Source: Corinectria fuckeliana (lineage: Eukaryota > Ascomycota > Sordariomycetes > Hypocreales > Nectriaceae). Taken from it: 64,000 nt of DNA. Of this stretch, positions 21,605-32,949 are shown one piece after another. How positions within the stretch are numbered: position 1 is the first letter of the stretch; every line of letters begins with the position of its first letter. A program made the position numbers and the translations under genes. The stretch is taken from positions 248,001 through 312,000 of the forward strand of contig WPDH01000067.1 in the NCBI GenBank assembly GCA_019137255.1, written 5' to 3'. The notes under the pieces are model-generated. The model was not told where the DNA came from, made no database searches, and worked only from the letters and a program-made list of their open reading frames with translations.

Positions 21605-22562
21605 CTATCCCAATTCCCATACCGAAACTGCTAACATCTGAAGAGCAGGGATCTGAACAACAATGTCTTGTTCCCCGGGTCCTGGTGCTCGAAGGAAGAG
21701 TAGATAGAAATCCAGTCGTAGTGCCCCCCTAGTGACGACGTACGACGCTGGATCTACAGGATCCGTACTGCCAGGAGCTCGGCAAATTTCGATTGCTTGG
21801 CTCAGTCGGGGCTCAAGGGCAGCAGCAGATAGAGTCGTAGTGGCTCCCTGACGAGGCCGAGCTGGGAATTCTTGGTACTTTTCAATGATGATCTTTCCTA
21901 GGTTTCTTTCCATCTTCACCAGAAGAACAATCTTCACCTGGTGGTTTGACGCGCGAAACCACCACTCCATATCTCTCCGTAATGCTTGCAGGCTTTGTGA
22001 GTACCCTGCCTCAATGACCAGGGTTGGCCAGTCGTTATTATGGCTTGAGCGTTGAGGGGATGGGCTACCAGTGGAGTCTCCCTCTCCACTGCCTTTGTTT
22101 GGATGGTCTGCTCTTTGATTTGTAGTACCACAATCAGACCTCCAAGATCCCCGTAGGCCCATTGCATTGATTGCATCATGGATGTGGAGATAGAGTTCAG
22201 AATGAAGGCGTTCGTGTTGTCTTGTCGGAATTGTGACGATGAGCAACTTCTGTTCAGCAAGGAAGCGTTTAAAGTGGAACTTTCGGTGGCCCTGCAATCT
22301 TGCTTTATCAAGAATGTTAAAGTCTTCCACGGAGACACCTGAACTGTTTAGTACTTGATAATAAAATACCTAATCTACACATACCATGAACAAGGAGAGC
22401 ATCTCCGGCGGTATTGTCAACATCTTTGAAGAAATTCTTCACACTTGAAAAGTGGATAGTTGGTGCCGTGTCAGTTGTCACATCAGTTCCTGGCGTGGAA
22501 CTGATCGCCAGGGAGATGTTGGATGGGCGTCTCGAGCTGGATGATGCAATACTGGTATCCAT
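21605..22562 (-). CDS. Fungal orphan protein, PD-(D/E)XK nuclease-like
   Basis: Two exons (22562-22385 and 22338-21605) give 303 residues. The ATG at 22562 is chosen; another in-frame ATG lies eight codons upstream. The N-terminus is Ser/Thr-rich. The middle reads HRKFHFKRFLAEQKLLIVTI, then WPTLVIEAGYSQSLQALRRD followed by MEWWFRASNHQVKIVLLVKM. The E in a beta-strand followed by a strand with K (VIEAG ... VKIVLLVK) resembles the core of PD-(D/E)XK nucleases, and similar 'VIEAGYS...L..D..WW' proteins are scattered in Sordariomycetes and Eurotiomycetes. No function is proven for them. The gene sits between two MITEs in AT-richer DNA, so it is probably dispensable. The fold call is tentative. 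Confidence 0.6.
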
Positions 22563-22868
22563 TTCGTGAAATGCTGGATCGCACATAGGTACTTAGTCGC
22601 AGAGGGACCAGTTGCGGCGGTTGTTTGAGGAGGCCCGTGATGAATCGGGTTACGAAGTGAGTGAAGCTTTCGAGGTCCAGAAGGCGCCGATGTGGGTGGT
22701 GGGTGCTGAAGTGGAGAAGAATAAAAAGTAGTGCTCAGTTTTGCAAGGGTGTGCATGACGGGCGGGGCAATGAAAGCAGAGTCACGTGATGGTGCAGCAT
22801 TAGTACTTTTACTGTACATCTACCGTTAGGTCGCTGAGTACCTAGCCGGCGGCATCAGGGTCTCATTG
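22563..22868. other. Promoter side of the orphan gene
   Basis: About 300 bases, AT-richer than the housekeeping block, ending at the left terminus of the second MITE. No coding frame of note. Confidence 0.4.
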
Positions 22869-23133
22869 TATGCCTTTGACAGTCCCAAGGCAGCACTTGA
22901 CCCATGGTCACCACAGAGACCCGGGAGACCAGCGGTACGCTGGTTGACTTTAAGAAGCTGTGCCTCTATGAGAAGCGTTATGTACTGTAATGTAGATCTC
23001 TCAGAGCTGTGACTTCTGGTGCTATATAAAATGGGTGTGACCTCAATATACCTTGTTTTTCTCCCATTTTCATTAGCTTAATTCCCTGCTACTAGCGTAC
23101 AGTAGGTGTTGCCTTAGGACTGTCAAAGGGATA
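22869..23133. mobile_element. TA-flanked MITE with about 28-bp imperfect inverted repeats
   Basis: The left end (22869-22896) and the complement of the right end (23133-23106) agree at 25 of 28 positions, including CCTTTGACAGTCC followed by AAGGCA and CAC. Both ends begin with TAT, so a TA target duplication of the Tc1/mariner type fits. Internal length is about 210 bases without coding capacity. The mismatches between ends imply it is older than the neighbouring hAT-like element. Confidence 0.6.
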
Positions 23134-23971
23134 AGAGAGTGATCTACAATAGAGTACCTTAGCGTAATGTGATCTGTTATCTCCACAAAAATTATTGTAA
23201 TTTATTAAGAGGATACGGTACTACTAGGCCTATCTATACACTATTTACTCCGTAGATACGTAAGCAATACATACATTAGTAGTCTAGTCTAGATAACTTG
23301 CTCCCCTGTCGTCTGATCTCACAACGCACCGAAACACCGGTGACTTACTTAGTAGCAGGGGAAACACAATCAGTCACCTGTGTATGGTTGCACAAGCAAA
23401 ACCTGGTGGACGGCATTACGATAAGCGCGCGCATCACACGCACACACACTCTCTCTCTCCCTCTCCCTCTCTCTGTCTCTCACGTCAATCAGGCAGCTCA
23501 CAAGACCACGACCAACCACCATGCACATGCCAACCAGCCTGGTTCAGCGTTAACCCAACCTAGCCAGCTTATCATTGCGCCCCGGCCGTGCTGCATGTCT
23601 CACACTGCGGGACCCCCAGGACCCCAGAACCATAGAGGATGACTTTCACTGGCCTAGGCATTGGCCAAGGTAGCCACCCATAATATATATGCCTCTTTCT
23701 CCAGGCTTTTCTGCTTCTACCCTAGTTAGTCCCTTGTTTCCTCACGAAGCCGCCGGTTTCTTCTTTCAAAGAGACTTGATTTCGTGGTTTATAGCCCCCA
23801 CCCTCTTGTAATCAATCCCACTAAACGGAGAGAACCCCGATCGACTGGGGTTGCTGAACGGCCGCCGACTGTGTAAGCTAATTGATTGCTTTTCCGAGCG
23901 GCTTCGCCCGCTGCTTACCGGCCTTGACCGAATCCGTTTGGTGAAGTTTCCCCAGACACAACCCGAGTGCC
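23134..23971. other. AT-rich spacer, microsatellite and leader of the peptidase gene
   Basis: The first 150 bases are AT-rich (TACGTAAGCAATACATAC type). A CA/CT microsatellite occupies 23435-23482. A TATA-like ATAATATATATG lies near 23680 and a leader leads to the ATG at 23972. No independent gene is seen. Confidence 0.5.
23435..23482. repeat. CA then CT dinucleotide microsatellite
   Basis: A run of CA repeats turning into CTCTCTCTCC-type repeats, about 48 bases. Confidence 0.85.
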
Positions 23972-26384
23972 ATGGACGATAAAACGGCCGTTGCGGCAGT
24001 CCCCGAGCCGAGGCCGCTCCTGAGAGAGCACGCAAAGCAGCCGCCCCGGAAGAACTCCGCCTTGTTGTTGGCGCTGGTGACGACCGTCTCCATCGTCGCC
24101 TGCTTCTACCACCTGCGTCCCTTGGAGACGAAGCCGCTCCGAGCCCAAGATGCTGAGCCGGCGCCGTGGACTTGGGCAGATGTACGTTCTTCCTCTTCCT
24201 CTCCCTTAGCTCTTGACAACCGCGCTGTGTATCGGAGTAGATATTTGAAGTATTGGGTGCTGATGCAAAATGCTGCTGAAGATCAAGCCAGACCATGACC
24301 TGGCCTGGGAGAGCTGCTACGATGGAGAGTTCGAGTGCGCAAGACTAGATGTGAGTCCCCCTGACTGTCGCTAATCACAACCTCGCGAATTCGTGCTCAT
24401 CAGGCCTTATACGCAGGTTCCCATGGATTGGTTAGACCCCACCGAGGAGCAACGCGTTGTTCTGGGAGTCGTCAAGCTGGCTGCCAAGTCAAAGGGGAAG
24501 CGTCTCTCTCCCGTCTTTGTGAACCCTGGTGTGAGTCTTTCCTCCGCTTCACAGCGACGAGAACTTGGACTGCAGTGCTGATCATTTTTTGTTACGCAGG
24601 GCCCTGGAGGATCAGGAGTACGGTTCCTCAAAAAGGCCGGCCATCTTCTCCAGACCATCGTTGGCGATAACCACGTGAGTGTTCTAGTCTTCGTCTCCCC
24701 TACCGTTCACGAGCCAAGTTGCTGATTGGTCATTAGGACATCATCAGCTTCGACCCTCGTGGAGGTGAGTTGATATCCCGTCTCCGACGGACCAAGACTC
24801 CGGACCTAACTCTATGCTCTCTCTCCTAGTCGGCGTCTCCACCCCCCGAGTCGAATGCTGGGGCTCCTCCCAGAAGCGCAAGCTCTGGTCTCTCCAGGAC
24901 ACGCCCGTTGTTGACGAGCGGCCTGGCCTCGTATACGACGCCTACGCCCGCGCCTTTGCCTATTCGGGCGTCTGCGAGGCAGAGATGGCCGGCACAGGCA
25001 TCCTGAGCCATCTGAGCACGGCGTCCATCGCCCGCGACATGCTTGAGATCCTCGACAAGACGGGCCACGCCAAGCTTCGGTACTGGGGCTTCAGCTACGG
25101 AACCGTCCTGGGCGGCGTCTTCGCGGGCCTGTATCCCGACCGCGTGGAGAGGTTGGTGAGCGATGGTAAGTCGCATTATAGCAGTGGTGATGGCGATGGA
25201 CTTTTGCATCATGCAGACGGATACTGACAGCGGGGCCGAAACAGGCAACTGTGACTATCACGACTGGTTCAAGCTGGACCACGCCAGCTTCGTCTCCGAC
25301 ACCGACCTCATCTTCGACGCCTTCGACGCCAGCTGCCACAAGGCCGGCCGCGACAAGTGCGCCCTGTGGGCCGCGACGCCGTCGGCCGTCCAGCACCGCC
25401 GCAGCAGCCTCCTCACCAAGCTCAAGACGTCCCCCGTGCTCGTCCCGGCGTGGGCGCGGCGCTCGGGCCCGGAGCTGCCGGAGCTGATCACCTACTCCAA
25501 GGTGCAGCGGCTGACCAAGGCCGTCGTCTACAAGCCGCAGACGCAGTTCGAGCGCATGGCGCGCGTGTACGCGGCGCTGGAGACGGGCGACGGGCTGCCC
25601 TTCTACGACATGGTGCGCGAGCGTGCGGGCGGCGAGCCGGGCCAGCTGTGCTCGCTCGGCGACACGCCCGCCACGACGCCGCAGGAGACGGGCACCGAGG
25701 ACGACGCCTTCCCGGCCATCATGTGCTCGGACGCGGAGCCCGTCACGGAGACGCCCGACGAGTTTGCGGCGTACGCCCGCAAGATCGAGGGCGTCAGCCG
25801 GTGGGCCGGCGCGGCGAACCTGCTGTTCCGAGTCGTTTGCCTGGGCAAGACCGTGAGGCCCAAGTGGCGCTTCACCGAGGGTATGTTCACCGCCAACCTG
25901 TTCACGATCGTGAACGCGGCCCATTGTCGGGGTGGATGCTAACGCCCAAGCCAGAGGACTTCAAGGGCGACACTGCCCATCCGATCCTGTTCATCGGCAA
26001 CATGGCCGACAACGTAACGCCGCTGCAGAGCGCCTTCAACAACTCAGCCCGCTTCCCCAGCTCCGTGGTCCTAACACAAAATTCCTACGGCGTAAGTGTT
26101 CCTTCTCTGTCTCTCCAGCCAACTGCCAACCACCCCTCCCTCTTTGCTGACTCGCCATCTCCCCCTTCTAGCATTGCTCCCTCGCCGCGGCGTCGACGTG
26201 CACCGCGCGCCATATTCGGGCGTACTTCCAACATGGCACGCTGCCCCGGGCGGGCACCGAGTGCGATCCGGACTACGACTTGTTTGAGCTGCCCGCAGAT
26301 CAGGGGGCCGCCGCCGAGGACGAGTTGGCGTCGGCCGTGTTGGAGCTGGCGCGCGAGGTGGATATCCCGAGGGGGATTTGGTAG
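23972..26384 (+). CDS. Membrane-anchored alpha/beta-hydrolase serine peptidase (S33, TAP-like)
   Basis: Nine exons (23972-24181, 24282-24350, 24417-24530, 24600-24674, 24737-24764, 24830-25165, 25245-25880, 25955-26091, 26172-26384) give 605 residues. There is no cleavable signal; a single span NSALLLALVTTVSIVACFYHL at about 27-47 suggests a type II anchor. The core has the oxyanion loop NPGGPGGSG, the strand DIISFDPRGVGVSTP, the nucleophile elbow YWGFSYGTVLGG and, near the end, HPILFIGNMADNVTPLQSA, carrying the acid. The catalytic His is in YGHCSLAAAS, where intron 8 interrupts the C-terminal TAP-like domain. Relatives are prolyl or tripeptidyl aminopeptidases. From exon 7 the GC content is very high. 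Substrate and extracytosolic side are inferred. Confidence 0.9.
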
Positions 26385-26693
26385 ACGTTGACCTGAATGG
26401 CGAGCCATGGCTAAGCAGGAAAGGCAGCCTGGAATCTGGAGTCGGTGGCGGATGGATGATCGAGCGCTAGGCTAGAACCTGTTATGCTGCTGTCTTGCTG
26501 GTTAGGGGTTCTCTGTGAAGTGAAGTCTTGGAGGGCTTGCAAACGGGAGAAAAGAGACATATGGGTTCGTCGGAGAGCAGGAGGACATGCCTCACACTGG
26601 ATTGTTCCAAGCCTTGGCAGACGGCTGCGGTGCATCCTTGCTTGACGGGTATCATTGCTATTCTAGTACAAGCAGAAACCTGCACATCTTGCG
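26385..26693. other. Convergent 3' flank of the peptidase and DUF3602 genes
   Basis: 309 bases between two converging stop codons. No gene or repeat is seen. Confidence 0.55.
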
Positions 26694-27260
26694 TCAAGCG
26701 CTGTGGTGCACCTTGTCGGGCATCTTCAGCCGCTGGTCTACGGCGTCCCTGACCCTCTGCTCCAACGTCGCGCTCTCCTCATCGGCCGCCCTCTTGCGCC
26801 GCTCGTCCTCGTCGGCGTCGTCGGCCTTCCAGTTCCCCGCGCCGCCGCGCCCGTGAGCGGCCAGACCGCCGCGCACCTGGTGGTGCTTCTTGAGGCTGGC
26901 GCTGACGGCGGCGGCGGTCTTGCTGGCCATCTCCTCCTGCTCGCGCGCGTCGGGCATGTCGGCGGGGTCGACGTAGTTGCCGGCGCCGCCCCGGCCCGCC
27001 CGCGTGGGGAAGTGCGCCGAGGAGCGGTCGGGCATGGCGGCGACCGAGGTGCTTAGGCTCTGGGCCTCGAGATCCTGTTTGTTTCGCCGGAGATGTAAGC
27101 GGGATTTTGATCATATCAACAGCGTCGATGGAGAGGTAGACATCGCTTGGGGGCTGGGGGGGGGGGTTACTTTTGAGTCGTCGCCATCTGCCGTAGGGGC
27201 ATAATAGTTACCGGCGCCTCCACGGCCGACCTTGCGATACACATCCTGATCTGCTGGCAT
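26694..27260 (-). CDS. DUF3602 protein with three GRGGAGN motifs
   Basis: Two exons (27260-27171 and 27074-26694) give 156 residues. The fungal DUF3602 motif GRGGAGN occurs three times: GRGGAGNYYAP near the start, GRGGAGNYVDP in the middle and GRGGAGNWKAD near residue 115. Between them is a charged helical segment (EQEEMASKTAAAVSASLKKH). Proteins of this family are small, probably disordered and of unknown function. The intron carries an 11-base C run a few bases after its donor (G run on the plus strand at 27156-27166), which may slip in sequencing. An alternative start at an internal Met (27035) would drop the first motif. Confidence 0.85.
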
Positions 27261-28133
27261 TTTTGTTTTGCGACGTGTTCTTGTAGGTTCTCACGGGTTA
27301 CTCGCTGGGTGCTGGTGATCTGATAACGACTTTGGAGTTGGAGGAAGAGCTTTTGGCGCGAACGGGTCTCGCTTCTAGATAGTGCCTGGTTCTTTTTATG
27401 ATCGGAAAATATTCGCTAGAACGTCATGATCTGCATACTATGTATGCTAACCGTCAACTAATTATAAAGGTCCGGTCGAGTTATTCTCGTCGTCACTGGG
27501 TTGCGCGTGGGGGGGCCGTGTCTCGTCTGTGGCCGTATTCTGGTGTCATTTGTTGATGCTATCTTGAAACCATTTTCTGTGTGTCAACGCATTTGGGCAT
27601 GGCAAATGGGCCTTGGCACGCGCCCGTCACCCTTAAGGTTCTGGGGTAGATCGACGGGGTTTAAAGCAGCCGGCCGCCTGCCTGATTTTATGGAGTGAGT
27701 TGGGGTCTGCGGCTCTGAAGTCGTCATACTAACTCAGCTTATGATTGAGCGCATGCGTTCCATGAAGGAACTGTGAAGAGACTAACCTCCCTCGGCTTTG
27801 GCAGATGATGCACCTCGGCACTGATGACTACCGGGAGCTACATGTGCAAGGGGGAACTTGCGGGAAGGGAGTGACATATCTGAGTCTGGATTTCATGGGT
27901 CGTCAAGTTAGGTTGAAGCTTCTACGCGCAGCTAAGCTTCCAGGTCAAAGGGCTTTCCGAGTGCAAAAATAGGTGTATCTTGGCAACTGCATATAGAGCC
28001 TATTGCTCCTCTTTGACGTTATCCTTGCGTCTTCAATGTAGGTCCAAGCTAGAGGTTCCACCTGAACAGCCGATGTGCAACTAATACCGGCCTTCAAACC
28101 AATCAACCCTTGAAACCTAGAAGCATAGACTTC
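27261..28133. other. Gene-free spacer
   Basis: About 870 bases holding the DUF3602 promoter and the 3' flank of the F-box-like gene. Short open frames here are not coding-like. Confidence 0.5.
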
Positions 28134-29684
28134 TCAATATGCGTTGCCAGCCCGAATCCCTTTCCTTTCCAGTTCAAATGCAAGTTTCCTTGAAGCCTCC
28201 GCGTTCTTGCTTCGTTGCACCACACCATATAGTCCATCAGCCGTCAAAAGCGGCGACTGTTTGAACAGTTCCCGTACAACAAGACCTAGGTCCAAGCCCG
28301 CCCGTTCTGGTGCGCGCGCTTCCGAGCAGCCAACCTCGAGTTGACGAAACCAGCGCGCGTCCACGTAACGTGGCCCCAACGGTCCGGCTGGATCTGCTCG
28401 TCGGGGAGGATTTGCAGCTGGAGTTTCTTGGCGTTCGAAACCGCATGCCAGGCGCGCAGCACAACGATGGGCAGCTCAAACCCCCAAGTACAGGACCAAG
28501 CGGCCATCGCGGTCTGGTTGCCCGCTTCGTACTTGAAAAAGGCGCCGCTCCTGGCGCTGACGTTGAAGATCTCCATGACGCGCAGCACCGGCATGCACCC
28601 CGACGCCTGGGCAGCATCCCAGAGGAGTCTCGCCACCTCGTCTTCATGCTCACGTGCCTCTATATGTGTAAGTGCCGTGTCCCGCAGGAGGAAGTCGGAT
28701 GTCAGGGTGAGGAACTGCAAGTTGCTCCACTTTCGTGTATGAAGATTGGAGACTCTGACGAAGAAATGGTGGGCATCGATGACGTTGCAGGCAGCGAGTT
28801 CTTCGAGGTGGAGGCTGGCTTCAGCCATGGCGGCTCCCAGGAGCTTGAACTCGAGTCTCCTGAGTCTCTTGTCTTTCCTGTACCCTTCGCCATGCTGGAC
28901 AATGTGGATGCTCTTCAGAGAACGCGGCCAAAGCGGGAGGTCTTCCGTGGTGCCTGTTATTTTCGTCAGTCTCATCAAGTCTTGCTCTGGTTTCTAGCCC
29001 CTTCCCCCGAGGAGACATACTGCACTCGAAATCTTTCTGGAAGCTCAAGGTCTTTCGATTCTCGGGTTCCAGGTGAACGCGAGTCAACTGCGGAAGGCTG
29101 GCAAAGATGCCGTAAAGCGTCTTCTCAGAGATGTTGAGCACATTCCGCTGCAAAACTTCCACCTCGGTGATGGACTTGACGACGGGGAGCCCAGCAGCGC
29201 CCATGAGCTTTACGTTGGTGAGAGGATACTGGAAAGCGACGTTGAGGTTGGGCTGCTTTGCGGCTGCTTTGAGGTTGTCACGCTCAGTAAAGGTGCTCAG
29301 CTCCAGGCGAATACCGCCAGGCCGTCTCCAAAAGGCCGCATCGGCATCCCAATGCTGGAGGACGGCGAAAAGGAGGGAAACGGCCTTTCCGAACTCTCGT
29401 TGGGCTGCAGCCTGGCCGGCGTGTCCCTCGAAGTGCGGGAGCTTGACACTCAGCCGAAGGCGCTTGAGCACCGCCTGGCGGCGGACCGACGAGAACTGCT
29501 GGCCGAATCGGGGCAATGTCTCGACGGTGACTTCCACAGAGCCGAAGAGTTCTGCCTCGATGGTCGCGCGCCATTCCTTGCAGACGGGGAGCGCGGCGGT
29601 GGCTGCAACCCGGGGGTTGTTGGCGGCGACGAATTGCAGAATCCGGAGCTTCACACTCGCAGGCAACTTGTTCCAATCCGGCAT
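28134..29684 (-). pseudogene. F-box-like protein gene with a single-base frameshift
   Basis: Exon 1 (29684-29021) and exon 2 (from 28953) encode an F-box-type N-terminus, LPASVKLRILQFVAANN, with CKEWRATIEAELFGSV, then a long leucine-rich region with LPQLTRVHLEPENRKTLSF. This is the layout of the large fungal F-box expansions, which offer substrates to SCF ubiquitin ligases. The first frame stops at 28286 after a senseless Arg-rich tail. The neighbouring frame continues from GPRYVDARWFRQLE to QSPLLTADGLYGVVQRSKNA and RKLAFELERKGI, ending at 28134. One missing base near 28372-28377 (plus strand TGGCCCCA) explains both. It may be a real disruption or a sequencing error; truncated it would have 443 residues. 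Confidence 0.7.
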
Positions 29685-31036
29685 CGAAGAAGGTCAGGGG
29701 CAGGTGGCCCGGATGCGAAGCTCTGAGGGGAAGGTCGGCCAGTGCCTCTGTGGTGGTTGTGGATGTGCAAGAGCAAGAGGCTCGAAGAGACAAGGCGGCG
29801 GGATTATATACTTGGGGACAGGCTCCCGCAAAATTGTACAAACCATTTGCAAGTCTCTTTGCGGATATTCTTAATTACAGCAGGCCATTGTATTCAATGG
29901 CAACATACTCAATAGCAACAACTTTTGTCGTTTAGCCACTAGTCTTCAGCCAACTTGCTCCAACAGAAGAGCCAAGTCAACCACGGTTGGAGTTTGAGAG
30001 CAAGGCACGAAAACACTAGCAATCGTCACGCTAGAGGATGAACGCAGAGACAATGCAATGGACTTGGAGTTTGTATTACCAGGCAGGTTGACTGGGCAGT
30101 TTTAGTATTCGCAACTAGGGATGTTGCTAAGTGAGGAAACGCCACGTCCCACCACTGTTTGTAACGAGCAAGAGTTGGCTGACATGGCCTGTGGGTATCC
30201 ATCTTCGACCAGAAGAGCTTGTTGCGCGTTGGCACTCCCAGAGAAAGTATGGCTTGGGACCAAGTGAACCTATGTTCTGGCAGAATGTAGAGGTGCCTGG
30301 TGAGGCAGTTTACTAATAACAAAATCCGTTGCTGAGCCATCTTGGCAAGTGTTCGGGACACTGGTATTGTGCTGCAGGCGATCTCACAATGGGCCATCCA
30401 ACGTCACAGCCATCCCTTAACAACCTCAAGCCCAGGGCCCCGCGGAAGTAAACGACACGAGCAGGCCATTTCAGGAAAGAAAACACCAAGCCATATCGGC
30501 GCGACAGCGAATTAGAAATGCGCAACGGAGCAAACGCTGCGCCAAATCGCAGTGCTTCTCCGAGGAGATGCAAACACGCCGTGGCTAGTCTAATTGTTTG
30601 CCGAAAGAGGGAATTCTGCACCCGTGACACAAACGCCCGCTTCTGCACTTGGGTGAGATGCAACGCTTACAACTCATGGCATTCGGACGGGAATTCTCAA
30701 GTGGCGGACTCGCCGGAGTTGAGGGTGTTACTTGCGGCTGATAAAGAGGCACCATGGGTATAGGAAACAACTAGTTGTGAGTATAAACGGAACTAATGAT
30801 GCTGTTGGAAACCGAAGAATACACCACCCATCATAGGCACCTCATATTTTCCGACAACAAAAACAAGACAAAGTAGATTCAGCATTGCAACAGTATAGTC
30901 GACTAAACCTGAAAATTGCTAAATTATCACCACCCGTTCAACCTCAGAGAAGCCTGTCGTCTCGGGCTGCTAATTTTCCGACACTGTCTACCACATCACT
31001 ACATCACATCTCGCCTCTACTAACATACTAGCCAAC
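29685..31036. other. Gene-free spacer
   Basis: About 1.35 kb. The longest frame (minus strand 30313-30663) has an Arg/Leu/Cys composition typical of chance. Composition is near 50 percent GC. I see nothing beyond the two flanking promoters. Confidence 0.45.
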
Positions 31037-31909
31037 ATGGCGACAGTATCTCTCCCAACCACCATCAAAGCTGTCTACCAACCAGACCCCAAGTCCACCC
31101 GCCTCATCCTCACCACAACCCCGCCTCCTAAGCTGTCCAATCCTCAGGACTACCTCATCCGAGTCAAAGCAGCCGCCCTCTGCCTTCACGGGCTCACCTG
31201 GGAGACAAGGTACGCGCGCTCTTCTCCCCCGGCCGCGAGCGAATCCCCTGCACCGAGTGCGTCGGCGACGTCTTCTACCGCATTGACGCTAGGAACACCG
31301 GCACCCTGCGCGAGTACGCCGTCTCTAGCGCCTCCCAGATAGCGCTCAAGCCGAAGACGCTGAGCTGGGCCGACGCCGCTGCCACGCCCTTGAGCGCCCT
31401 CACCGCATGGCAGATCCTCTTCAAGCACGGCACGCTTGGCAAGGCCGCCGTGCAAGGCGACGCAGCTGCCTGGGAAAGGAACGTCAAGGCCTCGGACGTG
31501 CGTGGACGCGGCGCCACCGAGTTCGTCGACTACACCGAGCAGTCCCTCGACGCGTGTGCGGCCTCGGACCCGCCGGCGCGCGAGGTCGACCTTGTGCTCG
31601 ACTGTGTCGGCGGGGCCACGACGGGCAGCTGCTGGACGGCGATCATGAGCCGCGGGACGTTCCTCAGTGTTGCGGGCCAGCCTGGTGCGTCCTAACCCGA
31701 GGCGGAGACCAAGACGGTGGCCAAGGGCGAGTGGTTCCTTGTCAAACGCCGCGACGGGGACTTGGCTGAGATTTCTCAGCTGATAAGATGCCAGAAAGGT
31801 CAAGCCCCTGGTCGACAGCGAGTTCCCGTTTGAGAAGTTTGATGAGGCGTTTGAGAGAGTGGAGAGTGGGAAGTCCAAGAGCAAGGCCGTCATCACCGTT
31901 TCAGACTGA
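31037..31909 (+). pseudogene. Decayed zinc-type alcohol dehydrogenase / quinone reductase-like (MDR) pseudogene
   Basis: The start is normal: ATG at 31037, then a GroES-like beginning with NPQDYLIRVKAAALCLHG. The reading frame then jumps near 31200 to GDKVRALFSPGRE and LREYAVSSASQIALKPKTLS, WADAAATPLSALTAWQILF, leaving out the segment that normally joins them. The nucleotide-binding GxGxxG core is missing altogether: the text passes from GTLGKAAV straight to TEFVDYTEQSLD and VDLVLDCVGGATTGS. A stop codon lies in frame at 31693-31695, a second frameshift occurs near 31790, and the tail EFPFEKFDEAFERVESGKSK is again recognisable. Loss of the cofactor site, two frameshifts and a stop make an active enzyme impossible. 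Confidence 0.8.
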
Positions 31910-32949
31910 AGCTCCTTCGCCCGAAGGTTGGTGGTGAGTGCAGGGTCGTCGATGAATCCCTCCTCAGACTAATGGAATCTACCTAAATACAGCATGATTA
32001 ATGGACGAATGAAGAACTTGAGGGTCCAAGATTGAACATCACTCTAACTTTGTACCTAATTTCCAACAGTGTCGAGATAAGCCTAGATGTTAGCACATCA
32101 AGTTCGTCTGAGAGACCTCCCTATTGCTGTTGAATTGGAACTTGCATTGATCAAAGAGACCTATATTTGCAATATGGAACGAGCGCAGTACATCCAGTAC
32201 TTACCTCACACACCGTTTTTGCTCAGATTCTCTAAACCTGTAAAAACCAACAGGAAAGGTTGTGTAGTAGATACAAAGAACGACCAAGTGTTTGTACATT
32301 TGTTTTAGAGCAGGATTCAAGTCCAACATGCGCACATCGCATGAAGTAAATGCCTTCTTGGCACCCACTGTGCTTTTTTTTTTTTTTTTTGGGTTCCACG
32401 TGTTGTTTGCGCCTGATTCTGCTATCGTCATTGTGAGCCACTGCTTAATAGACAACGCCCAAAAGGACATAACCCTCGTACTCTTGCAAATCGAGTTGAT
32501 CGTCTGCTACAAAACCTTGCTCTCCTACAAACAAGACGTAGCTGTAGGCGGTCGATGTGACAAGTTCTCCACGTGAAATTGCGAGACCAGGCTCCAAAAG
32601 ACCGTAGTTCTGTAGATGGTGTTTCCCGGAGGCACCGTTCCATTGAGCCGTATGCAGTGGAGCAGGGCAGTATTCCGTACGTCGAGCTCAAGCAATTTTT
32701 GGCCAGGACGTGCTCACGACGTTTGCTGGTAGCCGCGCCAAGTCCGTCGTTCCGAGACTTCGTAGATCATCGAATTGCAACAACACCCTGACGCCAAGTA
32801 TACAACAATTCCTCGTGAAGCGCGTCACTGCCATCCAATATTTTGCGCAAAAAAGTCACAAGAACTAACTTTTAAGCCTCCAATAGGTCGGCCAAGACGC
32901 CAATGCCAGGAGGAGCCGGCGATGTCGGCATTCGATTTGGCATGGTTAG
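31910..32949. other. Gene-free spacer with a T17 run
   Basis: About 1 kb of AT-richer sequence with a 17-base T run at 32374-32390. On the minus strand this gives Lys runs in chance frames. No gene is seen. Confidence 0.45.
32374..32390. repeat. Homopolymer T17
   Basis: Seventeen consecutive T bases; either an A-tail remnant of a retroposed sequence on the minus strand or simple slippage. Confidence 0.8.

Noticed and set aside
25091..26391. Long open frames on both strands across the peptidase gene
   Set aside because: Shadows of exon 7, which has extreme GC in third positions; only the nine-exon frame gives hydrolase motifs.
30313..30663. 116-codon minus-strand frame
   Set aside because: Random composition, no splice context, no domain; treated as spacer.
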